In this document: positions 54,412-62,348 of the stretch, piece by piece
How the letters are laid out: the number at the start of each line of letters is the position of its first letter
Position numbering within the stretch: position 1 is the stretch's first letter
Assembly (NCBI GenBank): GCA_030428705.1
Contig: JAUIDI010000003.1
Span: 434,001 to 498,000 of the forward strand
Length of the DNA stretch: 64,000 bases
DNA from: Bacteroidia bacterium
GTDB lineage: Bacteria; Bacteroidota; Bacteroidia; Flavobacteriales; Flavobacteriaceae
Reading direction: 5' to 3'
The notes under the pieces: generated by a model
The model's database searches: none
Seen by the model: only the letters and a program-made list of their open reading frames with translations
What the model was told of the DNA's origin: nothing
Position numbers and translations under genes: made by a program

Positions 54412-55377
54412 CTAACAGCACCCGCCGCCATTATAGTGCCAAGTACTTTCGCTTATATGGATTTCATCACTCGCCTTTGCAAGGGCCGCTGCCGTCTTGT
54501 CGCAGACCGCCAAAGGTTGGTTTTGCATTAGTACATGGCCATTGTTGTCATCTAAATATTCGGCATCGCCATAATAAATGGCCGTTTTACCCGTAAAGAC
54601 ACAAGGGCCGTCGGCAGGCATGGGGTCCTTGATCGCGGCGATTTCGATTGATTCAATGAATATCAATTCGTCCGTTGGGTAATGGTTTGGTGATAGCACC
54701 CTATACGACTTTCTGGCCCTGATCTCTATCGTGCCGAACCCGGCATCGGTCAAGACTTTTACATAGTCTTTTATTGGAATGCTTCCACTTAGACAAAGTG
54801 CCCTAAGCCTGTCATCATTTCGCAACGTTTCGTTCATGGGTTGTTCACAGGTCGGGTCGCTCATCACCAAACGGCCATGGGGTTTGAGTACGCGGTACAT
54901 TTCGGCCACCGCTTTTTTCAGATCGTCCAGTTTAAAGATATTGAACAAGCAATTTTGGGCGGCAACGTCAATGCTTTCATCTTCAATCGGAAGATTCAGG
55001 GCATCGCCCTTGACCAAGTTGACGAACTCGCTTTTGAACCAGTCATTTTCTTCTTCGGCGATCTTGAAATTTTGGCGTGATGCCTCGAGCATTTCATCGA
55101 CGGTGTCGACCCCTGTAACACCTCCTTTTTGCCTCGAAAAATAAGCGAATTGCAAAAGTTCCATACCACCGCCAACACCGACATACAAAACTTTGGGGTC
55201 GTTGACCAGATCTTGGGCGGAGACCGTGCTTCCACAGCCATAGTTCATTTCCTGCATGATTTTCGGAATCGAAAGTCCCGGAAATTGCCATATAGGATTA
55301 GTCGTGCAGCAAAGCCCCACATCAGGGGTCAACGCCGCTTCTTTATAAAGATTATTGGTCGCTTCTAAGTAGCTCAT
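54412..55377 (-). CDS. arsM: ArsM-like arsenite methyltransferase with C-terminal Cys domain (arsenosugar cluster)
   Basis: SAM methyltransferase of 321 aa. N-terminal Cys23-Cys24 (DVGLCCTTNP) and Cys48 (NYGCGSTV) are followed by the SAM loop VLYVGVGGGMELLQFAYF (~67) and VDTVDEMLEASRQNF. VKGDALNLPIEDESIDVAAQNC (~122) precedes Cys in SDPTCEQPM (~177) and RALCLSGSIPI (~195), positions expected to bind As(III) in ArsM-type enzymes. A C-terminal domain of about 65 residues (GPCVFTGKTAIYYGD ... LAVCDKTAAAL) ends with GGGCC, a vicinal Cys pair. The proteins on either side are arsenosugar-type genes, which supports arsenic rather than generic methylation. Start overlaps none; its stop lies 16 nt before the glycosyltransferase ATG. 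Confidence 0.82.
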   Translation of the reverse strand: MSYLEATNNLYKEAALTPDVGLCCTTNPIWQFPGLSIPKIMQEMNYGCGSTVSAQDLVNDPKVLYVGVGGGMELLQFAYFSRQKGGVTGVDTVDEMLEASRQNFKIAEEENDWFKSEFVNLVKGDALNLPIEDESIDVAAQNCLFNIFKLDDLKKAVAEMYRVLKPHGRLVMSDPTCEQPMNETLRNDDRLRALCLSGSIPIKDYVKVLTDAGFGTIEIRARKSYRVLSPNHYPTDELIFIESIEIAAIKDPMPADGPCVFTGKTAIYYGDAEYLDDNNGHVLMQNQPLAVCDKTAAALAKASDEIHISESTWHYNGGGCC

Positions 55378-56195
55378 ATTACTTTGATTAATTCTATAAA
55401 CAGTTTTATCATTTTAGGTTCGGTATTTCCTGCTATTTCGATAATTTCCTGAATATTGACCGGTTGTAGGTTGTCGGGGTCACATTCATCGGTCAAGACC
55501 GAAACGGCTACAATGGGTAGTCGTAAATGATTGGCAACAATTACTTCGGGTACCGTACTCATTCCTACGGCGTCGGCACCCAATATCTTCAACATGCGGT
55601 ATTCGGCCTTAGTCTCCAACTGTGGACCGACTACCGAGGTATAAACGCCACTTTTCAGAACGATACCCTCTCGTGTAGCTATTTCCTTTAGGTGCTTACG
55701 CATTTTTGGATCGTAGGGTTCGATCATATCAACAAATCGATCTCCGAATTCCGCAACATTTTTAAAGGCAAGGGGAGAACCGCCCTGTAAATTGATATGA
55801 TCCTCGATCAACATCATCTCTCCTTTTTTATAATCAAGGTTGATGGCTCCGGCGGCATTTGAAATGAACAATCGTTCAATACCCAAGAGGTGCATGACCC
55901 GTATCGGATAGGTAACATCCATAAAATCGTAACCTTCATAGAGATGAAAACGACCTTGCATGACCACTACTTTTTTATCGGCGATAGTTCCATAAATCAA
56001 TTTTCCGGTATGGAATTCCACTGTTGCCAACGGGAAAAAAGGAATGTGGTTATAATGGGCCTCTACCGGATTTTCGATTTCATCTACCAGCTTGCCCAAT
56101 CCGGTGCCTAGTACGATTCCGATTTCAGGTTTGCCAAAACCTCTTTGTTCGAGGTAGGCGACCGATTCTTCCAAATGTTTTTTTGTTATTCTCAT
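55374..56195 (-). CDS. Trimeric purine-nucleoside phosphorylase in the arsenosugar cluster
   Basis: Phosphorylase of 273 aa of the PNP/MTAP family; cleaves a purine nucleoside with phosphate to base and ribose 1-phosphate. Motifs: GIVLGTGLGKLVDEI (phosphate loop), MQGRFHLYEGYD, ISNAAGAINLDYKKGE, YTSVVGPQLETKAEYRML and VGMSTVPEVIVANH. At the purine-recognition place the sequence is VLTDECDPDNLQ (Asp ~236), where inosine/guanosine enzymes have Asn (TNK or TNxA) and methylthioadenosine phosphorylase has Asp (TDYD). An adenine-type nucleoside is thus plausible, which would fit cleavage of an arsenic-containing adenosine derivative. Both ends overlap neighbours by 4 nt (ATGA). Confidence 0.87.
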   Translation of the reverse strand: MRITKKHLEESVAYLEQRGFGKPEIGIVLGTGLGKLVDEIENPVEAHYNHIPFFPLATVEFHTGKLIYGTIADKKVVVMQGRFHLYEGYDFMDVTYPIRVMHLLGIERLFISNAAGAINLDYKKGEMMLIEDHINLQGGSPLAFKNVAEFGDRFVDMIEPYDPKMRKHLKEIATREGIVLKSGVYTSVVGPQLETKAEYRMLKILGADAVGMSTVPEVIVANHLRLPIVAVSVLTDECDPDNLQPVNIQEIIEIAGNTEPKMIKLFIELIKVI

Positions 56196-56863
56196 AGATG
56201 TTTTAGAAATGGTTGAAAAGCGGCAACATCCTTGATATCTTCATACAGGTCGATATCGTTGCGTACCTCTTTTATATATATGCTTTCTCCCTCCAAATCA
56301 TTGATGGTGTCATTAAAGACGGTGTCGGTTCCCCATCTTTTGTCATGAAATATTTTGGGGTTGAATTTTTTCATTCCGAGCAAATAATACCCTCCGTCGT
56401 TTGCCGGGCCGATGACATAATCGGAATGGTCCAGGCCCAGAAAGGCATCTTCGATGTCGTTTTGTGCAAGATCGAACATATCGCTTCCGATGATGCAGAT
56501 CTTTTCGAATCCCGAGGCGAATCCTTCCTCAAAGGCATGGGCCATACGCTCGCCCAGATTATTACCGTACTGTTGTCTTTTGTCGTATATCAAATTGTCC
56601 CAAATATCGTCTTCACGTATCTTGACCGAATAATGCACCTGTTTTGCGACATTGAGATTCGATGTTATTTTGACGGTATGGGCCAATAGAAATTTATAGA
56701 CTTGCAGTGCCGCTTCATCGCCAATAGTTGCAGCCAAACGTGTCTTGCACTTGCCCAATTCAGGGTTTCTAGTGAAAATTATGAGTAGGCTTTTAGAGTT
56801 AACAAAACTGAAGTGGACCGTTTTTTGATCTTTTTCGTTTTTATTGGAGAGGATAAAACCCAT
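56192..56863 (-). CDS. TIGR04282-type DUF2064 glycosyltransferase (arsenosugar cluster)
   Basis: Nucleotidyl/glycosyltransferase-fold protein of 223 aa. Key segments: LLIIFTRNPELGKCKTRLAATIGDEAALQVY (~27-57), NNLGERMAHAFEEGF (~101), KICIIGSDMFDLAQNDIEDAF (~119-139), YVIGPANDGGYYLLGMK (~147-163) and WGTDTVFNDT. These are the marks of DUF2064/TIGR04282, formerly 'rSAM/selenodomain-associated transferase 1' and now named with arsenosugar synthesis. The first ~25 residues are not conserved in the family as I know it, so a later start is possible, but no other ATG is in frame there. Gap of 27 nt to the rhodanese gene. Confidence 0.83.
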   Translation of the reverse strand: MGFILSNKNEKDQKTVHFSFVNSKSLLIIFTRNPELGKCKTRLAATIGDEAALQVYKFLLAHTVKITSNLNVAKQVHYSVKIREDDIWDNLIYDKRQQYGNNLGERMAHAFEEGFASGFEKICIIGSDMFDLAQNDIEDAFLGLDHSDYVIGPANDGGYYLLGMKKFNPKIFHDKRWGTDTVFNDTINDLEGESIYIKEVRNDIDLYEDIKDVAAFQPFLKHL

Positions 56864-56890
56864 ACTCGAAATTCTGATTTCAGGCCGGGC

Positions 56891-57421
56891 CTAATTTTCT
56901 AAATTTTTTTCCGTGCCATAGACCTTTTCGCCCTTGGTCAACAATTTGCCCCAATGCTTACTAAAGGCATGTACTTTTTGGGTTTCCTTGTTGGTGTTAT
57001 CATATACCGGAAAACCCTTGTTTTTCCATTCGAAAATACCGCCATAAAGGTTTTTGACATTGGTGAACCCTGCCTTCATTAACTTTTCACCGATATTCTC
57101 AGATCTAACCCCAATGGAACAATAGACCACTATTTCACTTTCCTTATTATTCGGTAATGGTTTTGACAGTGAATCGATATTAAAGGTTTTGTGCCCAACC
57201 CAAATGGCATCTTTTAGATGGCTGACCTCGAATTCCTCCCTTTCCCTTGCATCCAATAAAAGTATATTTTCACTTTTGGCAAGTTCCTCGACCTGTATAT
57301 AAGGAACACTTTCTTTATTGAATTTTTTCAAGGTTTTGTCCAACTTCTTCTGTGAAAAAGCGTTGGGGCAGAAAACGAAGAGCAATAAAAAAAATGAAAG
57401 AAAACGCATTGCCGTCATCAA
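56891..57421 (-). CDS. Secreted rhodanese-like protein
   Basis: Single-domain rhodanese of 176 aa with an export signal (MRFLSFFLLLFVFCPNAFSQ). The active-site loop is IVVYCSIGVRSENIGEKL with Cys about residue 100; upstream marks are LLLDAREREEFEVSHLKDAIWVG (~53-75) and downstream GGIFEWKNKGFPVYD. The C-terminal VHAFSKHWGKLLTKGEKVYG is a conserved-looking tail of unknown role. First gene of the unit with TIGR04282, PNP, ArsM-like and TIGR04283 genes. A weak promoter match (TATCTTTA, 57431-57438) lies before it. Sulfur transfer or arsenate/arsenite chemistry in the periplasm are both possible. Confidence 0.83.
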   Translation of the reverse strand: MMTAMRFLSFFLLLFVFCPNAFSQKKLDKTLKKFNKESVPYIQVEELAKSENILLLDAREREEFEVSHLKDAIWVGHKTFNIDSLSKPLPNNKESEIVVYCSIGVRSENIGEKLMKAGFTNVKNLYGGIFEWKNKGFPVYDNTNKETQKVHAFSKHWGKLLTKGEKVYGTEKNLEN

Positions 57422-57490
57422 TTAAAGCGATAAAGATACTATTTTAGAGGAGCATGAATAAAAAGTTCGATAACGTTTAATGAATAGGAT

Positions 57491-59050
57491 ATGAACATTA
57501 AGGATGCCTTAAAGTTCTGCTTTCTTGTCTTGTTGATAATATCATGTAGAAATAAGGAAGCCCAACAAGAACCATCTGCCAATACCGTTAAAGTGGAATA
57601 TTACTCAGAAGCCTACCGACCACAATTTCATTTTACACCCGAGAAAAAATGGATGAACGACCCCAATGGTCTTATATATAATGATGGAATTTTTCATCTT
57701 TTTTACCAATATTATCCTGAAGACATCGTTTGGGGGCCCATGCATTGGGGGCATGCCACAAGCGAAGATTTGATTCATTGGACCCATAAGCCAATTGCCC
57801 TGTATCCTGATGAGCATGGGTATATTTTTTCGGGAAGTGCCGTTCTCGATAAACAAAACACTTCAGGATTAGGCACGAAAGATAATCCGCCTTTGGTCGC
57901 CATTTTTACCTACCATGATTCGGATGCCGAAAAAGTAGGCCGAAAGGATTACCAAACCCAAGGAATCGCTTATAGCCTTGACAATGGTGCCAGTTGGACG
58001 AAATATGAGGGCAACCCCGTAATCGGAAATGATGGGATTAAGGATTTTAGGGATCCCAAAGTTTTTTGGCATGATGAAACCAAACAATGGAAAATGCTTT
58101 TGGTGGCCGGAGACCATCTCCAAATTTGGAACTCATCCAATTTAAAAGAATGGGAAAAAGCAAGTGAATTCGGCAAACAACAAGGGGCACATGGTGGCGT
58201 TTGGGAGTGTCCTGATATGTTCGAACTCCAGATTGAAGGAACCGATGAGACGAAATGGGTACTGTTGATCAGCATCAATCCCGGAGCGCCTAACGGTGGC
58301 AGTGGTACGCAATACTTTATTGGGGATTTTGATGGCAACACTTTTAGCTCAGATCAGAAATCGAACCGCTGGATTGACTGGGGCACAGATAATTACGCCG
58401 GTGTAACCTATAACAATACGCCCCAAGATGATCGCATTTTTATAGGTTGGATGAGTAATTGGACCTATGCCGACGACACCCCTACCGAAAAATGGCGTAG
58501 CGCCATGACCCTCCCCAGAAATTTGGGCCTGCAAAAAATTGGGGACAACCTTGAGTTGATCAGCTACCCAATCGAAAACTTTGAGAAGGTTGTCACGAAA
58601 GGTTCGAAAAAAGAGGTTGCCATTGAACCTGCCCATAAAGAAGTCATTCCATACAAAGGTTTGCAGCAATCCGATTTACGGTTTACAACTTCTTCCAGAG
58701 ATTTTCAGTTGGTCTTTAAGAACCAAATCGAAGAAAAACTCATTATGAGTTTAGATCCAAAACGTAGCGAATTTCTTATAGATAGAAGTCGATCAGGAAA
58801 AATCGATTTTCAGGAAGATTTCAAAAACATCATAAAAATGCCCGTCGATAATCTACCAAATGGCGAAATCGAGTTTCGGATTATAACCGACAGGTCTTCC
58901 GTCGAGATATTTATCAACAAAGGCCAATATGTGATGACGGCCCAAATATTTCCGAATACGGATTATGATGAATTGGTTATAGCGAATACTTCCGATGTAT
59001 TAATGAAATTGTATGATTTCGGTATCGGTGAAGTGGAGGGTGTTTGGTAA
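57491..59050 (+). CDS. GH32 fructan hydrolase lipoprotein
   Basis: Secreted beta-fructosidase of 519 aa (levanase/inulinase/invertase type). Signal and lipobox: FLVLLIISC (Cys about 19). The five-blade propeller has the nucleophile Asp in WMNDPNG (~54-60), FSGSAVL (~118), the stabilising Asp in FRDPKVFW (~188) and the acid/base Glu in WECPDMFEL (~240). A C-terminal beta-sandwich with SVEIFINKGQYVMTAQIFP completes the enzyme. Surface or periplasmic; releases fructose from fructans. No SusC/SusD or fructokinase gene is adjacent in the window, so it stands alone here. Divergent from the rhodanese unit by 69 bp. Confidence 0.93.
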   Translation: MNIKDALKFCFLVLLIISCRNKEAQQEPSANTVKVEYYSEAYRPQFHFTPEKKWMNDPNGLIYNDGIFHLFYQYYPEDIVWGPMHWGHATSEDLIHWTHKPIALYPDEHGYIFSGSAVLDKQNTSGLGTKDNPPLVAIFTYHDSDAEKVGRKDYQTQGIAYSLDNGASWTKYEGNPVIGNDGIKDFRDPKVFWHDETKQWKMLLVAGDHLQIWNSSNLKEWEKASEFGKQQGAHGGVWECPDMFELQIEGTDETKWVLLISINPGAPNGGSGTQYFIGDFDGNTFSSDQKSNRWIDWGTDNYAGVTYNNTPQDDRIFIGWMSNWTYADDTPTEKWRSAMTLPRNLGLQKIGDNLELISYPIENFEKVVTKGSKKEVAIEPAHKEVIPYKGLQQSDLRFTTSSRDFQLVFKNQIEEKLIMSLDPKRSEFLIDRSRSGKIDFQEDFKNIIKMPVDNLPNGEIEFRIITDRSSVEIFINKGQYVMTAQIFPNTDYDELVIANTSDVLMKLYDFGIGEVEGVW

Positions 59051-59054
59051 CGGT

Positions 59055-60368
59055 TTACGGTGTGTGATAAGTGTTTTCGGTCATTTCTCTGGCCAAGGAT
59101 TCAAGATCGATTCCCAAAATCTCTTTGTTGACCCTCAATATTTCGGTACGAAGATCAACAGGCAATTTTGAAAAACCGTCTTTTGCACCGAGGATCATTC
59201 CTGCCACAGCTGCCACCGTATCATTGTCGCGCCCATAATTGACGATAAATTGCATGGTCTTTTCAAAATCGCCCTGGCCAAATTCCAAGGCGGTAATCAA
59301 TATTTGCCAGATTTCCCCGGAATGGAAAGGAATTGCCTTTGCTTCGTTTTCCAAAAAAGAATACACACTGTTCTGTTGTGCCCATTCTTGATTTGAATAT
59401 GGAAAATCCTGTGGTATTTTCAGTTCAACGGATTCATCGACAATCAGCGAATCGGGAACCTCGATATTACGCGCCACCAATACGGCTCGTCGTGATGCAT
59501 CCAAGATGTTTTGACTGATACGACCGACCAACCTACTATTTTTATATTCCAATGGATCTGTAAAAACGGCCGTATTCAAGATCGAATCAATACTTTGGGA
59601 ATACATGGCGGTATTGGTCATGGCGGCCACGAGGCCCGAAATATCCTTGGCATAGCCTAGGTCGAAAAGCGAATGATCGTAGGCAATTTTATAGGCATCT
59701 TCGGGAGTGTTTTGCGAAAGTAGACCGAACATGGGCGTATACAGCTGCCCCGCACATGACATTTCCCCGCCATAGAAACGGTGCATAGCCTTTTGATATT
59801 CGGCCCCTCCTTTTTGATAGGCCAAGACCACACGCGCCCACTCTTTAATCCAATCGATTTTCTCCATTCGAACGTCCAAAATATCTGGATCGTTGTTCGA
59901 TTGGCCATCACCTAGCTCTTTGGTTAGGGAACTATAATAGTCGGCGATGAAGTTCGCAAAGTTTTGCGGGGTCAAATCTCCATTGAACCGAGAAAAATAT
60001 TTGACCATAAAATATTTCCAACGAGTGTCGTCGGTGGTCGACCCGGCTATCAGGTTATTGTCCCATATGCCTTCCGGGGATTGTACGCGTACGGCGGGGG
60101 TAAGTCCGGTGATGTATCCGTATTTCAGTTGTATTTCGTTTCTATGCCACATTTCGGTCGAGGCTCCCATGGCATCGCCTATTGCCGACCCCGCCAAGGC
60201 GCCCAGTACCTTGTCGTAATATATGTCCTGATCCAAGTCCGTGTTATCATGGCTATACACCACTTTTTTGGGCGAGGGAAGATTTATTTCGGAAGAGGTT
60301 TTCTTACATGAAACAATTAGCATACAGATTAGCAATCCGGGAAAGAAAAAATATTTTTTCTGGTTCAT
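59055..60368 (-). CDS. ADP-ribosylglycohydrolase family lipoprotein
   Basis: DraG/ARH-fold protein of 437 aa with a lipoprotein signal (FFFPGLLICMLIVSC, Cys about 21), which places it outside the cytoplasm. The fold marks are ALAGSAIGDAMGASTEMWHRNEI (~52-74), the metal motif GSTTDDTRWKYFMVKYF (~108-124) and the C-terminal NYGRDNDTVAAVAGMILGA (~370-388), in which the two Asp and the TDDT acid residues would hold two Mg ions. Members hydrolyse ADP-ribose or related glycosyl bonds; a sugar/nucleoside scavenging role is equally possible for an exported form. It overlaps a small-molecule kinase gene by 4 nt. Confidence 0.85.
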   Translation of the reverse strand: MNQKKYFFFPGLLICMLIVSCKKTSSEINLPSPKKVVYSHDNTDLDQDIYYDKVLGALAGSAIGDAMGASTEMWHRNEIQLKYGYITGLTPAVRVQSPEGIWDNNLIAGSTTDDTRWKYFMVKYFSRFNGDLTPQNFANFIADYYSSLTKELGDGQSNNDPDILDVRMEKIDWIKEWARVVLAYQKGGAEYQKAMHRFYGGEMSCAGQLYTPMFGLLSQNTPEDAYKIAYDHSLFDLGYAKDISGLVAAMTNTAMYSQSIDSILNTAVFTDPLEYKNSRLVGRISQNILDASRRAVLVARNIEVPDSLIVDESVELKIPQDFPYSNQEWAQQNSVYSFLENEAKAIPFHSGEIWQILITALEFGQGDFEKTMQFIVNYGRDNDTVAAVAGMILGAKDGFSKLPVDLRTEILRVNKEILGIDLESLAREMTENTYHTP

Positions 60369-61336
60369 GATAAGATCATTTTTCGTGCCTTCTTCAAAAG
60401 TTTTGCCTTTTCCTCGATGGTTCGGTCCAAGGGAAGTTGGGCAAGGCCGATTAAACGTCTCATAATTTCGATTCCTGCGACTTGGGTCATCAATTTCTCA
60501 TCGGCCTTGCCGTCGTACTGTGAATGAATCTGTTTCAAGAATTTTTTCTTCCCGGTGGTCATTATCATATGGGCCGCCATGACCCCTAGGTCAAATTCGG
60601 CAAATCCTACGAACCCGAATTCGGGATCTATGACATAAAGGTCATCGGCCTCGGTCATCCAACTTCCGGGATAGTAATCACCATGGATCAACGTAGTGCC
60701 TTTTGAAAGGTATCGCTTCCCGATTTTTTTGACGATGGCCTTCAACGCTGCATCCTTTTTATAGGTCATCGACAATTCTTGTAGCCCCGGTTGAATGTCG
60801 TTTAAAGAAAAACCATTGTCTTTCTTAAAGGGAAGCTTAAAAATATGCTGGTGGTTCAGCTTGCGCATTTCAAAGTTTTTCGGAAAATCCTTTGGAGCTT
60901 TTGTTCGATGAATCATCCCGAGGATGAATATCAATTTTTGAAGTATTTTTTTGTTGACAACCCCTTTACGGTAAAGTGCTATCATGTCTTCACAATTGCC
61001 CAGATCTTCCAATAACAAAAGATGATTTGTTGCATCGTACCCTAATATTTTGGGTATGTGGGCATGAAGGGCATTGTTTTGGATCGCATCATAAAACTTG
61101 TATTCAACGGCGATTCTGTCCAAAGGGGCCTCTATTTGTTTGTATTTCTGGACATAGGGGCGCGATTGTTTCAAAATAAATGACCGCTGATCCGTAATGA
61201 TGCGAAGAACCACGTTCATATTGCCCTCTCCGGGTTTTTCCAAAGACTTTATCTTTTCGGTCGGATGCAGCCAGTTTTTTGAAATCAGATAGTCTTGAAA
61301 ATTATTGAGATCGGTATTTAAATCGAATAGAATCAA
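60365..61336 (-). CDS. APH/choline-kinase-fold small-molecule phosphotransferase
   Basis: Kinase-like protein of about 323 aa with the aminoglycoside-phosphotransferase/methylthioribose-kinase fold. The catalytic segment is TTLIHGDYYPGSWMTEADDLYVIDPEFGFVG (HGD and DPE, about residues 225-255), and MIALYRK and FILKQSRPYVQKYK (ATP Lys) lie upstream. The frame stays open from an ATG at 61441 but that would run through the terminator and into the tRNA gene, so I place the start at the TTG at 61336 (ILFDLNTDLNNFQDYL). The PGSW/DPEFGF pattern resembles 5-methylthioribose kinase; an antibiotic role is not indicated. Co-transcribed with the exported ADP-ribosylglycohydrolase-like gene. Confidence 0.78.
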   Translation of the reverse strand: MILFDLNTDLNNFQDYLISKNWLHPTEKIKSLEKPGEGNMNVVLRIITDQRSFILKQSRPYVQKYKQIEAPLDRIAVEYKFYDAIQNNALHAHIPKILGYDATNHLLLLEDLGNCEDMIALYRKGVVNKKILQKLIFILGMIHRTKAPKDFPKNFEMRKLNHQHIFKLPFKKDNGFSLNDIQPGLQELSMTYKKDAALKAIVKKIGKRYLSKGTTLIHGDYYPGSWMTEADDLYVIDPEFGFVGFAEFDLGVMAAHMIMTTGKKKFLKQIHSQYDGKADEKLMTQVAGIEIMRRLIGLAQLPLDRTIEEKAKLLKKARKMILS

Positions 61337-61376
61337 GGTGTTTGGTATTATTGTAGTGCAATATAGTCCCAAAACA

Positions 61377-61408
61377 AAAAAATCCTTACGATATCGTAAG
61401 GATTTTTT
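61377..61408 (-). terminator. Intrinsic terminator after tRNA-Phe
   Basis: A near-perfect palindrome of 32 nt whose core is AATCCTTACG-ATAT-CGTAAGGATT, flanked by A and T runs, so it has a long stem and a U tract in both directions. It begins 1 nt after the tRNA-Phe gene in its reading direction and lies just before the TTG start of the phosphotransferase gene. Confidence 0.9.
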
Positions 61409-61409
61409 G

Positions 61410-61482
<73 letters not shown>

Positions 61483-61525
61483 TTTACCAATTTTGGCGAA
61501 TTTTACACATCGCTTAAAAGGGCAG

Positions 61526-61556
61526 CAAATATAATTTCAAATTTAGGATTATCAAA
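61526..61556 (-). promoter_or_regulatory. Promoter of tRNA-Phe
   Basis: On the minus strand TTTG (61553-61556), 19-nt spacer, TATATTTG (61526-61533): exact match to the Bacteroidota promoter. It predicts a start about 35-40 nt before the mature tRNA end. The coaX gene on the other strand has only a partial -7 match (GACCTTTG, 61608-61615). Confidence 0.8.
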
Positions 61557-61619
61557 CAAAATCGCTAAAAAAGCCTTCGTTTTTTCAGATGCTGTTCTGA
61601 ATTTACAGACCTTTGCCTC

Positions 61620-62348
61620 ATGAACCTCATTGTAGACGTAGGAAATAGCCGTGCAAAGTTCGCGGTATTCGAAAAAAATGCCTTATTGTTCGATTCGACC
61701 ATTGCCACTGAAAAGGTCGCCGTGCATATCAAGGACCTTTTTAATAGATTTCCGAAAATCAAGAATGCCATTGTCTCTTCGGTAGGCAATCTGAACGAAA
61801 AGGATTTTGCCGTACTATCTATTTTTTGCGAAGTTCACGTCTTGAGCCATAATTCAAAGGTCCCCTTCAAGAATTCGTATGCCACGCCACAGACCTTGGG
61901 AGTGGATAGAATTGCCCTGGCCACGGCGGCTTTTTACCACAATCCGAATGCAAATACCCTGGTACTTGATGCCGGTACCTGTTTGACCTATGATATGGTA
62001 AACGATTATGGCGAATATCTGGGCGGGGCCATTTCACCAGGATTGTATATGCGATACAGAGCATTGTCGGAACAAACGTCAAAACTACCTTTGTTGCAAC
62101 CGGAAGAGCTGCTCGACTTCATCGGCAATTCCACTGAGACTAGTATTCACAGTGGGGTTTTGAACGGTATTTCCGTCGAAATGGACGGGGTTATCGATCA
62201 ATATCGTTCCCGTTTTTCAGATTTAACAGTTATTTTAACAGGTGGCGACAGCCAAATTTTGTCTAAACGGTTAAAAAATACCATCTTTGCCCATTCCAAA
62301 TTTCTCCTTCTAGGGCTCAATTATTTGCTTGAATACAATAAGAAATAG
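61620..62348 (+). CDS. coaX: Type III pantothenate kinase
   Basis: First enzyme of coenzyme A synthesis: phosphorylates pantothenate. It has 242 aa of the ASKHA fold. NLIVDVGNSRAKFAVFE (2-18) is the first phosphate loop with the catalytic Asp. TLGVDRIALATAAFY (~97) and LVLDAGTCLTYDMV (~117-130) carry the pantothenate and ATP contacts. YLGGAISPGLYMRYRAL (~137) and LTGGDSQIL (~212) complete the signature. The length is normal. It abuts the next gene without a gap (62348/62349). Confidence 0.93.
   Translation: MNLIVDVGNSRAKFAVFEKNALLFDSTIATEKVAVHIKDLFNRFPKIKNAIVSSVGNLNEKDFAVLSIFCEVHVLSHNSKVPFKNSYATPQTLGVDRIALATAAFYHNPNANTLVLDAGTCLTYDMVNDYGEYLGGAISPGLYMRYRALSEQTSKLPLLQPEELLDFIGNSTETSIHSGVLNGISVEMDGVIDQYRSRFSDLTVILTGGDSQILSKRLKNTIFAHSKFLLLGLNYLLEYNKK

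Noticed and set aside
57468-57480. LacI-type operator before the GH32 gene (around AACGTT)
   Set aside because: Only six palindromic bases; this occurs often by chance in AT-rich DNA.
60365-61336. Aminoglycoside resistance gene
   Set aside because: The kinase fold is shared by many metabolic kinases; the HGDYYPGSW/DPEFGF segment is closer to methylthioribose kinase-like proteins and there is no mobile context.
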